Positions 1-9,211 of a DNA stretch of 64,000 nucleotides are shown one piece after another. The stretch's first letter is position 1. Each line of letters begins with the position of its first letter. The notes under the pieces were generated by a model, which saw only the letters and a program-made list of their open reading frames with translations, was not told the DNA's origin and did no database searches. The position numbers and the translations under genes are program-made. The stretch is from Phyllobacterium calauticae. GTDB lineage: Bacteria; Pseudomonadota; Alphaproteobacteria; Rhizobiales; Rhizobiaceae. The stretch lies in NCBI RefSeq assembly GCF_019991125.1, contig NZ_JAGENB010000004.1:390742-454741 (forward strand), written 5' to 3'.

Positions 1-2
1 AG

Positions 3-821
3 GAAGAGGCGCTGGGCCGGGCTGCAAGATTGGAAAAGGAGAACCGTCTTGAGCACGCCGCGCGTGTCAACGCTGTCGGGGAGCTCGCCGCCGGTATCAT
101 CCATGAACTGGCCCAGCCCCTCACCTCCTTGCTCAGTCAAAGCCAAGCAAGTCTCATAATGCTCGAGCAGAAAGAAACTCAAATCGACCTCGTGCAACGC
201 GCTATGGTTGCCAACATCAGGGATGCGAAAAGGGCCAGCAGGATATTGGGAAAGATTCGCGACTATATTGTCCAGACAACCATCGCACCCGAGATCACAA
301 ATCTGAACATTGCAATTCGGGACATCGTCGAAATCCTCAGCCTGGATATCGAACGGCATGGTGTCTCTCTCGCCCTGCACCTTGCAGAGCCATCACCTGT
401 TGCCAACATCAACAAAACAGAACTTGAGCAGGTGATCCACAACCTCCTCCGCAATGCACTTGATGCGCTGAACCTGTCGGAGCAGATGAACAAGCGTATC
501 ACGATTGAAACACGCGCTGAGCCAAAAGAATCCATCATTCGCGTATCGGACAACGGACCCGGTTTGAGTGACGATATCCTTTCGCAACTGTTTCAACCCT
601 TCTTCACCACCAAGAGCGATGGCATGGGATTAGGCCTTTTCCTGTGCCAAAGGATCATACAGCGTGCCAGCGGAGTACTCACGGCTGCAAACAATGAAGG
701 CGCCGCCTTCACGATCAAGCTACCGAGGACGGAAGAGGTTAGGCAAAGTATAATGACAATGGACGAGGTCTTTGCTGCCAGCGATCGCTATATCGATCAA
801 AAATGCATTCAAATAGCCTGA
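3..821 (+). CDS. Sensor histidine kinase, C-terminal part (5' end outside window)
   Basis: The reading frame is open from the first bases, so the gene begins before the window; a TTG at 30 is probably only an internal Leu codon. The visible protein starts with a coiled linker, then the H-box (IIHELAQPL, phosphoacceptor His), an N-box (NLLRNALDAL), G1 (DNGPGL), an FFTTK segment and G2 (GMGLGLFL), i.e. complete HisKA and HATPase domains. The linker directly before the H-box (AARVNAVGELAAGIIHEL) is of the type found after PAS domains in FixL/DctB-like kinases, so the missing N-terminus probably carries the sensor domain. The C-terminus runs about 20 residues past the last ATPase strand. No response regulator follows. 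Family call is firm; the signal is unknown. Confidence 0.9.
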   Translation, partial: EEALGRAARLEKENRLEHAARVNAVGELAAGIIHELAQPLTSLLSQSQASLIMLEQKETQIDLVQRAMVANIRDAKRASRILGKIRDYIVQTTIAPEITNLNIAIRDIVEILSLDIERHGVSLALHLAEPSPVANINKTELEQVIHNLLRNALDALNLSEQMNKRITIETRAEPKESIIRVSDNGPGLSDDILSQLFQPFFTTKSDGMGLGLFLCQRIIQRASGVLTAANNEGAAFTIKLPRTEEVRQSIMTMDEVFAASDRYIDQKCIQIA

Positions 822-892
822 CGGGACCTGTTTTGAAACAGATCAATCATCTGCCTCCCTAACGAACTTGCCATGGGATGTGGCGGCAACCC

Positions 893-1210
893 TTACGTCT
901 CCAACCCGGAAATTCCAGGCTTTTTCTCCCAGGAACTCCCAGCTGCAAGAATGCAGCTCTTGCCCGAGACATCTGTAATGACGATGGTCCATGTGGCCCC
1001 ATGAGGAGAAAGAAACAGCTCAAGGATCGCCTTATCCCCAATCAGGCCGAAAGCCCCTTGAAGTTCCTGGAACTCATTCTTCAAATATTCGGCAATCAGA
1101 GCATGCTTTGCGCAGACGATTTCCTGCGTGTTGGCAGCCGTACCACTCGCGGCAACCAATGCTGCCGCAAGCATGGATATCATCGTTCTGTGGATGTAAA
1201 TGCGCTTCAT
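893..1210 (-). CDS. Small secreted protein of unknown function
   Basis: A 105-residue protein. I chose the ATG at 1210 because a strong Shine-Dalgarno (AAGGAGGT) lies 6 nt upstream; a longer frame to 1243 has no such site. Residues 1-28 form a signal peptide (basic MKRIYIHR, hydrophobic core, small residues before TQEIVC). The mature part has two Cys (in EIVCAKH and GKSCIL), which could form a disulfide, and ends GSSWEKKPGISGLET. The size and layout resemble small periplasmic proteins annotated as hypothetical in Rhizobiales; I do not know the function. It stands alone, in the opposite direction to both neighbours. Confidence 0.7.
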   Translation of the reverse strand: MKRIYIHRTMISMLAAALVAASGTAANTQEIVCAKHALIAEYLKNEFQELQGAFGLIGDKAILELFLSPHGATWTIVITDVSGKSCILAAGSSWEKKPGISGLET

Positions 1211-1557
1211 AACGCACCTCCTTGGCCGAATCCGAACCGGCAACAGGCGCGTTGTTGCGCTCAGTATACCGGAAGGATGACAGCCCGTCGCTTCGTACGC
1301 ACCGTCTCGCTCCTTTCTACGTTTCGGTTCCTGTCCGTGGAACCAGCAAGCGCTGATTTCACTTATGAATCACGTGGGGATTTTTCATCCGCACTTCAAG
1401 CCAAGAGCCTCCGGCATCAATGCCGCAGCCCCATTTTTGTGCAAACAACGCGACAGCACCTGACCTGGATCACCCAAAGGGGCAGGCGACGAGCAATTCT
1501 TCAACCATACGAAAACTTCGAGCGGCTTGATAATTTTTCACAAAAGGGAACTGAACC
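1211..1557. other. Intergenic region without a gene
   Basis: 347 bp between two divergent genes. It must contain the promoter of the secreted-protein gene and that of the epimerase relic. I see no convincing coding frame, repeat or operator. The only clear element is an AAGGGA ribosome-binding site just before the GTG at 1558. Confidence 0.5.
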
Positions 1558-1919
1558 GTGACGATTCTTGTGACCGGTGCGACCGGCCTTGTGGGAACGC
1601 GGCTTCTACCGCGCCTCGTTGAGGCAGGCATGGATTGTCGCGCGCTCGTCCGCAGCGGCAAAAATCTTCCTGCCGGAGTGACCGCCGTGGAGGGCGACCT
1701 CTTTGACCCTGCGTCGCTCGTGCGGGCGGTGCGGAATGTCTCGGCGATCATCCATCTCGCCGCAGTTTTCCGCTCGCCCTGACCGGGGTAATGGATCCAT
1801 CGTCCGAACCGCTAGCGAACCCTTGGTACCTCCACATAAATGGTTCGCTTGCCCGTAGTCTCGGCTTCCAGCCGACTATGAGAACCATATTTCAGGCCGT
1901 GCAGGAAAAGCTGCGGTGA
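1558..1919 (+). pseudogene. NAD-dependent epimerase/dehydratase, internally deleted
   Basis: The 5' part (GTG at 1558, SD AAGGGA) encodes a perfect Rossmann start: TGATGLVG (the GxxGxxG dinucleotide motif), then EGDLFDPASL and IIHLAAVF, as in extended short-chain dehydrogenases. It stops at 1781-1783 after about 74 residues. In a different frame, 1791-1919 encodes 42 residues ending RSLGFQPTMRTIFQAVQEK, a typical C-terminal end of the same family. An intact protein would be about 300 residues, so roughly 550-600 bp are missing between the two parts, with a frame change at the scar. The short N-terminal peptide cannot be a working enzyme. The deletion junction lies near 1775-1795. Confidence 0.8.
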
Positions 1920-2046
1920 CGCGGCTCCGGCGGCTGGGCTAAAACGTCAATCTCCACCGCGTTAGATGGAGAGCCTCAACAGTTTGTTCTCGGTTAGACC
2001 GAGTCTGCCCAAGGCACTGCAACGTACGAATGGTCGCATAATCCCG

Positions 2047-3597
2047 CTAGTTTTGCAGGCGTTCGCTCGGCTTGCAAAGGAAGCAAAGCTCGCTGTGCAA
2101 TGGCGCCGTTAGCCCGGCGAAAATGATCGCCCCATCATAGGGCATCAAAATCTCGCTGCCATCGGCACGTCTTCCGATAAGTTCCCCTTTGTTCACTGGT
2201 TCGCCAGCGGCAAATTGTTTTACCAGATGGTCCTCATCATGATCGGCGAGAATGGCATCGCAAATTTCCAGCACACGTGGTGTTTGGGCTTGTGGCCGCG
2301 CATCCGCAATCATACCAAGAGATGCCATGCCATTGACGACGCAGTCATAACCAACCTGTGGTCCCTTCGGGTCTAGATGCTGGCCGCATTCAACGGTAAC
2401 CCCATAGCCGCCGGCAAAGCGCATAAATTCAGTTGTGCCTATGCCATGCAGTGACGACAGGCCTTCGATTACGCCTGCATCGCGTTTTTGCTTTAGTGCT
2501 TTTTCATGCGCAGGCAGCCAGCCATGCACAACCAGCGGAAGCTCAAGTGCTTTCGCCAGTGTATTCTCTGCCGCTTCATGGGCAAAAGGCTCAAGCGATC
2601 CGTTATTATCCCGTGGGCCTATCAGTGCAAAAGCTTCGCCTTCCGAGCTGAAAGAATGCAAATCAATCAACACATCATGGGCACGGAGCAGCGGGCACAT
2701 GATGTTGGCCACGCGATCTTCATTGTCCTGAGGCATGGCACTTTCCGCAAGATTGCGATTAAAATTGCGGTCTCCGATACGGGTATTCTTGCGGAAGGCA
2801 AGCCCGTTGACCACCGGCACAAAAGTAACCTGGCCGCATTCCAGTTCTCTTTGGCCTGTACGAAACTCACTGATCAAACGGCTGATCGCATAAGGGCCGG
2901 CTGGCTCGTTGCCATGGACAGAACCCGTAACAATCAGACGAGGGCCAGGTTTCATACCGTGAAACGTAACGCTCTCAATGGATTTTGGCGGCGCGCTGAC
3001 AAAGGGTGCGAGCGGCGTCACCGGATCATCAATTGAAGTGATGTCGACGACCATGCCGGGGCGCAGACGCCGTGCCAGTTCCATCAAATGCTCATGCGCC
3101 ACGACCACGCAGCCGGATGTGCCGCTGTAATCCGGCCGCGCCGTGTGCATGAAAATGGCTGAACCGCCGCGAGCGTCAGGCAGTGCATCGTTCCAGCCAA
3201 CAGGTATGATCAGATCAAACAATCTTTCGCCGCGGCGTGAGGCTTGTGTTCCATCCGTTTCGAACACCAGCTGATTATAGAAGGGGCTGTCGGCATCTTC
3301 TATCCAGCGGTAATTTTCAGGCTTGGGCAAAAACGGAAAATCGAAGCCACGAGGCTCGTCGCCGAAAACCGTCGGATCATAAAAACCGTAACGCAAAGGA
3401 TGACGGCCACGCGGCGTTTTACCGTCGCCTTCGCGTTTCAACTGCGGATCCACCAGCCCGTTACGGCCAATGGCGCATTTGACGGTCCAGTCACCGATGG
3501 TCAGCAGACCAATATGCGGGGTTTGTGGGTCGTACCCTGTGCGCACAACAATTGTGGGCTGTTCGAGTGTTCCGACCATAAACGGGTTTTGACTCAT
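2047..3597 (-). CDS. Fusion: YkuD-type L,D-transpeptidase fold plus aspartoacylase/AstE-like zinc hydrolase
   Basis: 516 residues, two domains. Residues about 15-190 are a YkuD-like domain with the catalytic pair His151 and Cys163 (MHTARPDYSGTSGCVVV). Residues about 205-515 are an M14-type AspA/AstE domain: HGNE (His228, Glu231), an RxxDRNFNR substrate-binding segment, DLHS (His314) and VECGQH (Glu403). All expected catalytic residues of both families are present. There is no signal peptide or membrane segment, although YkuD enzymes normally work outside the cytoplasm. It is the last gene of peptide operon 1, starting 4 nt after the transporter ATPase gene. YkuD domains cut or form L,D peptide bonds of murein stems; AspA/AstE domains hydrolyse N-acyl amino acids. 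I infer cytoplasmic processing of an imported peptide. The substrate is unknown. Confidence 0.85.
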   Translation of the reverse strand: MSQNPFMVGTLEQPTIVVRTGYDPQTPHIGLLTIGDWTVKCAIGRNGLVDPQLKREGDGKTPRGRHPLRYGFYDPTVFGDEPRGFDFPFLPKPENYRWIEDADSPFYNQLVFETDGTQASRRGERLFDLIIPVGWNDALPDARGGSAIFMHTARPDYSGTSGCVVVAHEHLMELARRLRPGMVVDITSIDDPVTPLAPFVSAPPKSIESVTFHGMKPGPRLIVTGSVHGNEPAGPYAISRLISEFRTGQRELECGQVTFVPVVNGLAFRKNTRIGDRNFNRNLAESAMPQDNEDRVANIMCPLLRAHDVLIDLHSFSSEGEAFALIGPRDNNGSLEPFAHEAAENTLAKALELPLVVHGWLPAHEKALKQKRDAGVIEGLSSLHGIGTTEFMRFAGGYGVTVECGQHLDPKGPQVGYDCVVNGMASLGMIADARPQAQTPRVLEICDAILADHDEDHLVKQFAAGEPVNKGELIGRRADGSEILMPYDGAIIFAGLTAPLHSELCFLCKPSERLQN

Positions 3598-3601
3598 GGG
3601 A

Positions 3602-4624
3602 TTAGCCTTGCTCTAACAAATGGCAACGGGCGCGATGAAAATGCTCACCGGACGAATTGATAAATGACGGAATATCGCCCTCGCGGCATTTATCGAATGC
3701 GGAAGGGCAACGCGGATTGAAGGCACAGCCAGGCGGGGGATCAAGCGGTGATGGTGCTTCACCCTGCATCCGGCGCTGGCGCGTCATGGGGGCCAGAGGG
3801 TCGGGGATGGAAGCGATCAAAGCCTGCGTATAAGGATGTAGCGGACTGGTGAAAATATCACTCCATACGCCCTCTTCAACGATGCGGCCCAGATACATCA
3901 CTGCGATGCGGTCGCTCATATGTTCAACGACACCCAGATCGTGCGAAATCATCAAAAGCGCGATACCGAGTTCGTCTTTCAATTCCAGCAGCAAGTTGAT
4001 GATCTGGGCGCGGATCGACACGTCGAGAGCAGAAACGGGCTCGTCGCAGACAAGCAGTTTCGGTTGAACAATCAAGGCGCGTGCAATGCAAATACGCTGT
4101 CTTTGGCCGCCTGAAAACTCATGTGGCTTGCGATCCGCCGCTTCAGGTTTCATGCCAACCTTGGCCAACATGTCTGTCACGCGGGCTTCGATCTCAGCAC
4201 CATCTTTCATACCGTGGAGACGCAAAGGCGCGGCAAGAGCCTCTCGCACGGAACGGCGTGGATTGAGCGACGCAAACGGATCTTGAAACACCATCTGCAC
4301 ATTGCGGGCCTGCGCGAGCGGATCGTTTTTAACTGCTGTCGGCACATCCCGCCCTGCCACACGTACCGAGCCGGAAGTGATGGGAATGAGCCCCATAATG
4401 GCACCGGCAAGCGTGGATTTTCCGCAGCCGCTTTCGCCTACCAGACCGAGGCATTCGCCGGCTTTGAGAGAGAGATCAATTCCGTTGACAGCCTTCAGTG
4501 TCTTTTTTCGAAAGCCTTCGCGAACAGAATAATGAATGCGCAGATCTTGAATGGCGAGCACGTCGGCGGTGTTGCCGTTCTTGTCGCTATCTGTTGGTGT
4601 CAAAGTGGTGATCTGTTCAGTCAT
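3602..4624 (-). CDS. Peptide ABC transporter ATP-binding protein (DppF/OppF type)
   Basis: 340 residues from the ATG at 4624, which has AGGTGT upstream and overlaps the preceding ATPase gene by 8 nt; an upstream frame extension to 4720 lies inside that gene and is not native. Motifs: Walker [11 protein letters not shown]-loop region VFQDPFASLNP, signature FSGGQRQR, Walker B LLVCDEPVSALD, H-loop MISHDLGVV. The C-terminal oligopeptide-transporter extension contains spaced cysteines (CAFNPRCPSAFDKC), the region reported in some Opp/Dpp ATPases to hold an iron-sulfur cluster. It forms the cytoplasmic motor pair with the next ATPase. Opp and Dpp cannot be told apart from sequence alone. Confidence 0.93.
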   Translation of the reverse strand: MTEQITTLTPTDSDKNGNTADVLAIQDLRIHYSVREGFRKKTLKAVNGIDLSLKAGECLGLVGESGCGKSTLAGAIMGLIPITSGSVRVAGRDVPTAVKNDPLAQARNVQMVFQDPFASLNPRRSVREALAAPLRLHGMKDGAEIEARVTDMLAKVGMKPEAADRKPHEFSGGQRQRICIARALIVQPKLLVCDEPVSALDVSIRAQIINLLLELKDELGIALLMISHDLGVVEHMSDRIAVMYLGRIVEEGVWSDIFTSPLHPYTQALIASIPDPLAPMTRQRRMQGEAPSPLDPPPGCAFNPRCPSAFDKCREGDIPSFINSSGEHFHRARCHLLEQG

Positions 4625-5597
4625 GATGGAAACACCTAATCGAACCCAGCTCACCAAGGGACGCTGCGGGCGGCATAATCTCCCTGCACTCTTCGGTGAC
4701 ACGCGGACAACGCGAAGCAAAACCGCACCCGATATCGCGCTCCATCAAGCCCGGAACGACACCTTTGATCTCGGTTAATCGGCAGCGGCCTTCCCGCAAA
4801 CGACGGCCGAGGAGCGGCAAAGAGGCTACAAGTCCATGCGTATAAGGGTGGCGCGGATCGGTAAAAATCTCACTGGCAGGACGCTGTTCGACAATGTGGC
4901 CTGCATACATAACCGCCACCCGATGGCACATGCGCGCAACAAGCCCCAGATCATGCGAAATCATCAGAACTGCCGTGCCCCGGGCGGTGCACAGATCAAG
5001 TATGAGCTCAACAATTTCTGCCTGGATGGTCACATCCAGTGCGGTAGTCGGCTCATCGGCAATCAGCAATGCCGGGTCGCAGGCCAGCGCGATAGCAATC
5101 ATCACACGCTGGCGCATGCCACCGGAAAGCTGATGCGGATAATCCTTGATGCGCCGTTCCGGGCTTGGAACCTGTACCTGCTCCAGTGCCTCTATGGCTT
5201 TGAGCCGGGCCTGACGGGCGCTCATGCCCTTATGCAGCACGAACATTTCGCCGATCTGGTCGCCAATCGTCATCAGAGGATTGAGCGAGGTCATCGGCTC
5301 CTGAAAGATCATGGCCACACGGTCGCCGCGCAGACGGCGTAAATCCTTATTGGGCAAGCGGTTTATATCCTGCCCTTCCAGAAGCACACGTCCCTGCGTG
5401 ACGTTCATCGGGTCGCGCAGCAAACCCGCAATCGTCAGGGCACACAGACTCTTACCGCAGCCGGACTCTCCGACAAGCCCGAACACTTCACCGGCTCGAA
5501 TGGAAAAATCAACCTGGTTTACCGCGGGAAAGTTCTGTCCTTTGGCGCGCAGCGCAATCGAAAGATTTTCCACCTGCAGAATAGGATTGTCAGCCAT
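4617..5597 (-). CDS. Peptide ABC transporter ATP-binding protein (DppD/OppD type)
   Basis: 326 residues. Walker [19 protein letters not shown], signature LSGGMRQR, Walker [14 protein letters not shown]-loop MISHDLGLV. Like its partner it has the Cys-containing C-terminal extension ([14 protein letters not shown]). The start codon shares one base with the stop of the upstream permease gene (TGATG), which points to translational coupling. Together with the DppF-like subunit it energises the permease pair. Both ATPases of this operon keep the Cys motif, unlike those of the second peptide operon in the window. Confidence 0.93.
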   Translation of the reverse strand: MADNPILQVENLSIALRAKGQNFPAVNQVDFSIRAGEVFGLVGESGCGKSLCALTIAGLLRDPMNVTQGRVLLEGQDINRLPNKDLRRLRGDRVAMIFQEPMTSLNPLMTIGDQIGEMFVLHKGMSARQARLKAIEALEQVQVPSPERRIKDYPHQLSGGMRQRVMIAIALACDPALLIADEPTTALDVTIQAEIVELILDLCTARGTAVLMISHDLGLVARMCHRVAVMYAGHIVEQRPASEIFTDPRHPYTHGLVASLPLLGRRLREGRCRLTEIKGVVPGLMERDIGCGFASRCPRVTEECREIMPPAASLGELGSIRCFHHD

Positions 5598-6412
5598 CAG
5601 CGTTTTGACCTCCCGTGCGGATCAAGCAGGTCACGCAAGCCGTCGCCCAGCATATTGAAGCCGAGCACGGTGATGAAAAGCGCCATTCCCGGAAAAATCG
5701 CGACCCATGGCGCAACCATGAGCTGCTCGCGTGCCCGTGCCAGCATACCGCCCCAGCTCGGTGCAGGCGGAACAACACCCAATCCCAGAAAAGACAGTGA
5801 TGCTTCTGCCATAATGGCCGATCCGATGCCCATTGTGGCCACCACAATGAGCGGCCCGCCAATGTTCGGCAGAATTTCACGCAGCATGATGTAGAATTTA
5901 CCGAAACCGAGCGTGCGGGCTGCCTGCACATAGTTTTGTGATTTTTGAGTCAGAACCTGCGCCCGCGAAATACGGCAGCTATAGGCCCAGTCCGTCAAAC
6001 CAAGGGCAATCAGCAGACTGAGCAGTCCGGGCCCAAGAACCGCCATGAGAGCCAAGGCGAACACAATGGTTGGAATGGATAGCATCAGATTTGTCAGGCC
6101 TTGCACAAACTCGTCCCACCAGCCGCCGAGATAGCCGGCGGAAAGACCAAGCAGAACGCCTATGCACGTGTTCATCGTCTGAACGGCAAGCCCGATCACA
6201 AGTGAGATACGCGCACCATAAGCAATGCGTGAGAAAATATCCCGGCCCTGTTCATCAGTACCAAACCAGAACCGCGCACTTGGTGCTTCTTCAGCATAGA
6301 GAAGATTGGAGTTGGAAACCGGATCGTAATGGGCAATCCATGGCGCAAACAGCGCCACCAGAATAATGGTCACAAAGATTGTGAGCCCTATGACAAGATT
6401 GGAGCGGAACAT
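5597..6412 (-). CDS. Peptide ABC transporter permease (DppC type)
   Basis: 271 residues, about six membrane segments, the first at residues 8-26 (VIGLTIFVTIILVALFAPWI). It has the N-terminal OppC-like part (HYDPVSNSN, FGTDEQGRDIFSR) followed by the binding-protein-dependent transport inner membrane domain with the EAA-like loop (AARTLGFGKFYIMLREILPN) that contacts the ATPases. Ends with MLGDGLRDLLDPHGRSKR, the usual DppC tail. It sits 62 nt downstream of the DppB-like gene and is coupled to the ATPase gene after it. Confidence 0.92.
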   Translation of the reverse strand: MFRSNLVIGLTIFVTIILVALFAPWIAHYDPVSNSNLLYAEEAPSARFWFGTDEQGRDIFSRIAYGARISLVIGLAVQTMNTCIGVLLGLSAGYLGGWWDEFVQGLTNLMLSIPTIVFALALMAVLGPGLLSLLIALGLTDWAYSCRISRAQVLTQKSQNYVQAARTLGFGKFYIMLREILPNIGGPLIVVATMGIGSAIMAEASLSFLGLGVVPPAPSWGGMLARAREQLMVAPWVAIFPGMALFITVLGFNMLGDGLRDLLDPHGRSKR

Positions 6413-6474
6413 CAGTGCTGCCTGTTCTGTTCAGAATGTTTGCATGATTGCAAAGAACGCTTTTCCATGAGCAC

Positions 6475-7419
6475 TCAGCGATATCGAATGCGCGGGTCGA
6501 TCGCGAGATAGGCGATATCGACAAGCGTGTTGATGATGAGAAAGAAGAGCACGATCACAAGAATGCAGCCTTGAACCGTTGGTATGTCGCGCATGGAAAC
6601 CGATTGCGTTAAAAGCGAACCGATACCCGGCCACGCAAACAAGTTCTCAATGACGACCGAGCCACCCAGCATGGAGCCGAATTGCAGGCCGATTGTTGTC
6701 AGCACCAATACAAAGGCATTGCGCGCTATATGCTTGGTAACAATGCGGAATTCGGAGTTTCCCTTTGATCTGGCCGTGCGGACAAAATCAGCATTCATGG
6801 TTTCCAGCACAGCTGCACGGGTCGTGCGCGCCAAAAGTGCCATAGGGGCAATACCGAGCGTCAGGGCAGGCAGCACCAGATTCTTGAAATTGCCGTTGCC
6901 ATAGCCAAAAGTGGGCAGCCAGCCCAGTTTGAGCGATATGAAATACATAGCCAGCAAACCGAACCAGAAACCGGGCAGCGAGAGACCGGAAACGGCTGTT
7001 ATCATGGCGGTTGTATCCAGCCATGTGCCCTGTCGCACGGCTGCCAGAAAGCCAAGCGGTAGGCCGATGATAATGGCAAAGGCAATAGCCGCAACGGCGA
7101 GTTTGAATGAGGCGACTATGCGGGTGGATAGCATGGCGGTGACAGGGCGTTGCGTGGAAAAGGACGTGCCGAGATCACCTGTTGCAAGCCCGGAAATATA
7201 TTTGCCGAACCGCTGTGGCAACGGATCATTCAAGCCCAGTTCCTTTTCGATGCGTTCGGTAACCGCCGGGTCAATGTCGCGTTTGTCACTGGAGAGCGAC
7301 GACACAAATGTGCCTGGCATGACGCTGAATAGAAAGAAGATCAGCGTTATTGCGGCAAAAACCGTGACCAGAGATTGCAGCAGTCGCCTGCCAATCACCA
7401 TCAACATAGGAATATCCAT
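6475..7419 (-). CDS. Peptide ABC transporter permease (DppB type)
   Basis: 314 residues; N-terminal membrane segment (LVTVFAAITLIFFLFSVMPG), then the DppB/OppB pattern (ERIEKELGLNDPLPQRFGKY, GDLGTSF) and the transport domain with the EAA loop (VRTARSKGNSEFRIVTKHIA). Ends IDPRIRYR, as usual for DppB. It pairs with the DppC-like protein to form the membrane channel. The gene is separated from the binding-protein gene by about 150 nt that contain a strong hairpin, so its expression may be lower than that of the binding protein. The ribosome-binding site is weak; Met6 is an alternative start. Confidence 0.92.
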   Translation of the reverse strand: MDIPMLMVIGRRLLQSLVTVFAAITLIFFLFSVMPGTFVSSLSSDKRDIDPAVTERIEKELGLNDPLPQRFGKYISGLATGDLGTSFSTQRPVTAMLSTRIVASFKLAVAAIAFAIIIGLPLGFLAAVRQGTWLDTTAMITAVSGLSLPGFWFGLLAMYFISLKLGWLPTFGYGNGNFKNLVLPALTLGIAPMALLARTTRAAVLETMNADFVRTARSKGNSEFRIVTKHIARNAFVLVLTTIGLQFGSMLGGSVVIENLFAWPGIGSLLTQSVSMRDIPTVQGCILVIVLFFLIINTLVDIAYLAIDPRIRYR

Positions 7420-7519
7420 AAATCGTGTTTAGAGAGAAGCGGCCGATGTTGCGGCTGCTTGAAAATCAACCCTTGCCGGGAAATGTCGAGCTCAGGGCTT
7501 TTCGGCTTACTGAGTGGTG

Positions 7520-7554
7520 TTCTGGTAGTCCGGCATGGCGCCGGACTACCAGAA
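7520..7554 (-). terminator. Intercistronic 15-bp hairpin between binding-protein and permease genes
   Basis: Perfect inverted repeat: TTCTGGTAGTCCGGC (7520-7534) pairs with GCCGGACTACCAGAA (7540-7554) around a 5-nt loop. There is no T-run on the minus strand after it, so it looks less like a complete terminator than like an mRNA-stabilising or partial-termination structure. Such elements often lie after binding-protein genes and keep that subunit in excess over the permeases. Confidence 0.7.
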
Positions 7555-7570
7555 CGGATCAACAGCTCGA

Positions 7571-9172
7571 TTAACGACCAGGCGCGTTGGCGTCGAGCCA
7601 AAGCGAATCCACTTCAATGATGGCGGCTTCGGTCACATTGGTATCAACGCCGTGAATCCAAGGCTGGGTTGCCACAACGGCCTTATTGTAATTGTTGAAC
7701 CAGACTGGCGCCTTTTCAAAAATATAGGCATCCGCTTTCTTCAAAAGCTCAATACGCTTGGCCGGATCCGATTCAGCCGACGCCGCATCCAGAATTGCGT
7801 CATAAGCGGGGTCCTTGAAGGCACTGCGGTTACAACCCGAACGGCTCACACGGCTGTCGAAGCAGCGCAAAGTAGTGAGCGGATCAGGTCCTGTGCCCGC
7901 AGAACGAAACCATGCCATGGCCGATCCCTGATTCATTTCATCAACAAGGGTGTTGGAATCCACGACCTTGGCTTTGGCGGTGATACCAACCTCTTTGAGA
8001 AATGGCATCATGGCCTCCAGAACACCGAGGCTCGATGTCCCTTCGGTCACGGATATTGTAACTTCAAAGCCATCGGTATAGCCGGCTGCAGCCAGCAGCT
8101 CCTTGGCTTTCGCGGGGTCATACGGATATGGCGCGCGGTCTTTGTCAAATGCAGGGGATGTAGTTGGTAGCCAGCCCGTTGCCTTATACGCTTTGTCTTT
8201 GAGAAGTTTGTGGATGATGATGTCACGGTCAACGGCATAATTGATTGCCTGCCGCACACGCACATCGTCAAATGGCTTCTTTTCAGTGTTGAGGCCCATA
8301 TGGCGGGTGAACACTTCCGAAATTTCAATCAGGCCCTTGGAAAGCTCTGGATCAGCCTTGTAAAGAACATAAGCGTTTTCTGACAGAACGGTAGCATCCA
8401 GCTCGCCAGCGCGAAATGCCATATCAAGCGCGCTGTTGTCACCGGATATGGTGAAATCCACCGCATCAGCATAGGGCTTGCCCTGCTTATAATATTTGTC
8501 GAATTTTTTGCCTGAGATTTTTGAACCTTCGACGTGATCCACAAAGGTAAATGGTCCAAGACCAACCGGATGGGTAAGGAAATTGCCGCTTTCTACTTCT
8601 TCTTTTGGCAGAATAGCAGTGATTGCTTCGAAGAATTGCGTGCCCGGATCGACAAGGTCTTTGAATGTGAGCGAGAAGGTGCGGTCATCGATCTTTTTAA
8701 TGCCGCTGATTTCTTTGACTTCACCCTTGGAATATTCCTGCGCACCGACGAGCGTGCCGACCTGCACCGCGCCCGGATAGCCCTTTGCCGGGTCCATGAT
8801 ACGCGTATAGGACCAGACCACATCATCTGTCGTCAGCTTACGGCCATTGTGGAAATAGATGTTGTCAAACAGCTTATAAGTGAAGGTTTTACCGTCATCA
8901 CTGGTTTTAACCAGTTCAGCCAGATCAAGAGCAGGCGCGTTTTTGGCCGAATCCCACGTATAAAGGGAACGGTGAAACGCTTTGGAGACCACCATGTCCT
9001 GCGAGGTGTAAGTCGCATGCGGGTCAAGACTTTTGAGGGCTGCGCCATAGGGCGCTGCCAGATGCAGCGTACCGCCGGGCTTTGGCTCATCTGCCCAGGC
9101 TGAGCTTGCAGGAACCGCCGCAGACAGTGCGGCGGCAATCAATGCAGCTTTTATGATCGAGCGATAGTTCAT
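7571..9172 (-). CDS. Peptide ABC transporter substrate-binding protein (SBP_bac_5 family)
   Basis: 533 residues from the ATG at 9172, preferred because AAGGGG lies 7 nt upstream; an ATG at 9190 would add six residues. Signal peptide residues 1-27 (hydrophobic ALIAAALSAAVPASSAWA, then DEPKPGG). The mature protein follows the DppA/OppA plan: GGTLHLA, SLDPH, FHNGRKLTTDDVVWSY, VRQAINYAVDRD, YPYDPAKAKELLAAAGY. It binds the solute in the periplasm and delivers it to the DppBC-like permease. Nothing visible in the sequence fixes the ligand. Confidence 0.93.
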   Translation of the reverse strand: MNYRSIIKAALIAAALSAAVPASSAWADEPKPGGTLHLAAPYGAALKSLDPHATYTSQDMVVSKAFHRSLYTWDSAKNAPALDLAELVKTSDDGKTFTYKLFDNIYFHNGRKLTTDDVVWSYTRIMDPAKGYPGAVQVGTLVGAQEYSKGEVKEISGIKKIDDRTFSLTFKDLVDPGTQFFEAITAILPKEEVESGNFLTHPVGLGPFTFVDHVEGSKISGKKFDKYYKQGKPYADAVDFTISGDNSALDMAFRAGELDATVLSENAYVLYKADPELSKGLIEISEVFTRHMGLNTEKKPFDDVRVRQAINYAVDRDIIIHKLLKDKAYKATGWLPTTSPAFDKDRAPYPYDPAKAKELLAAAGYTDGFEVTISVTEGTSSLGVLEAMMPFLKEVGITAKAKVVDSNTLVDEMNQGSAMAWFRSAGTGPDPLTTLRCFDSRVSRSGCNRSAFKDPAYDAILDAASAESDPAKRIELLKKADAYIFEKAPVWFNNYNKAVVATQPWIHGVDTNVTEAAIIEVDSLWLDANAPGR

Positions 9173-9211
9173 GGTTTTCCCCTTTTTCATTGATTGGCTT
9201 TTACGGTCAGC

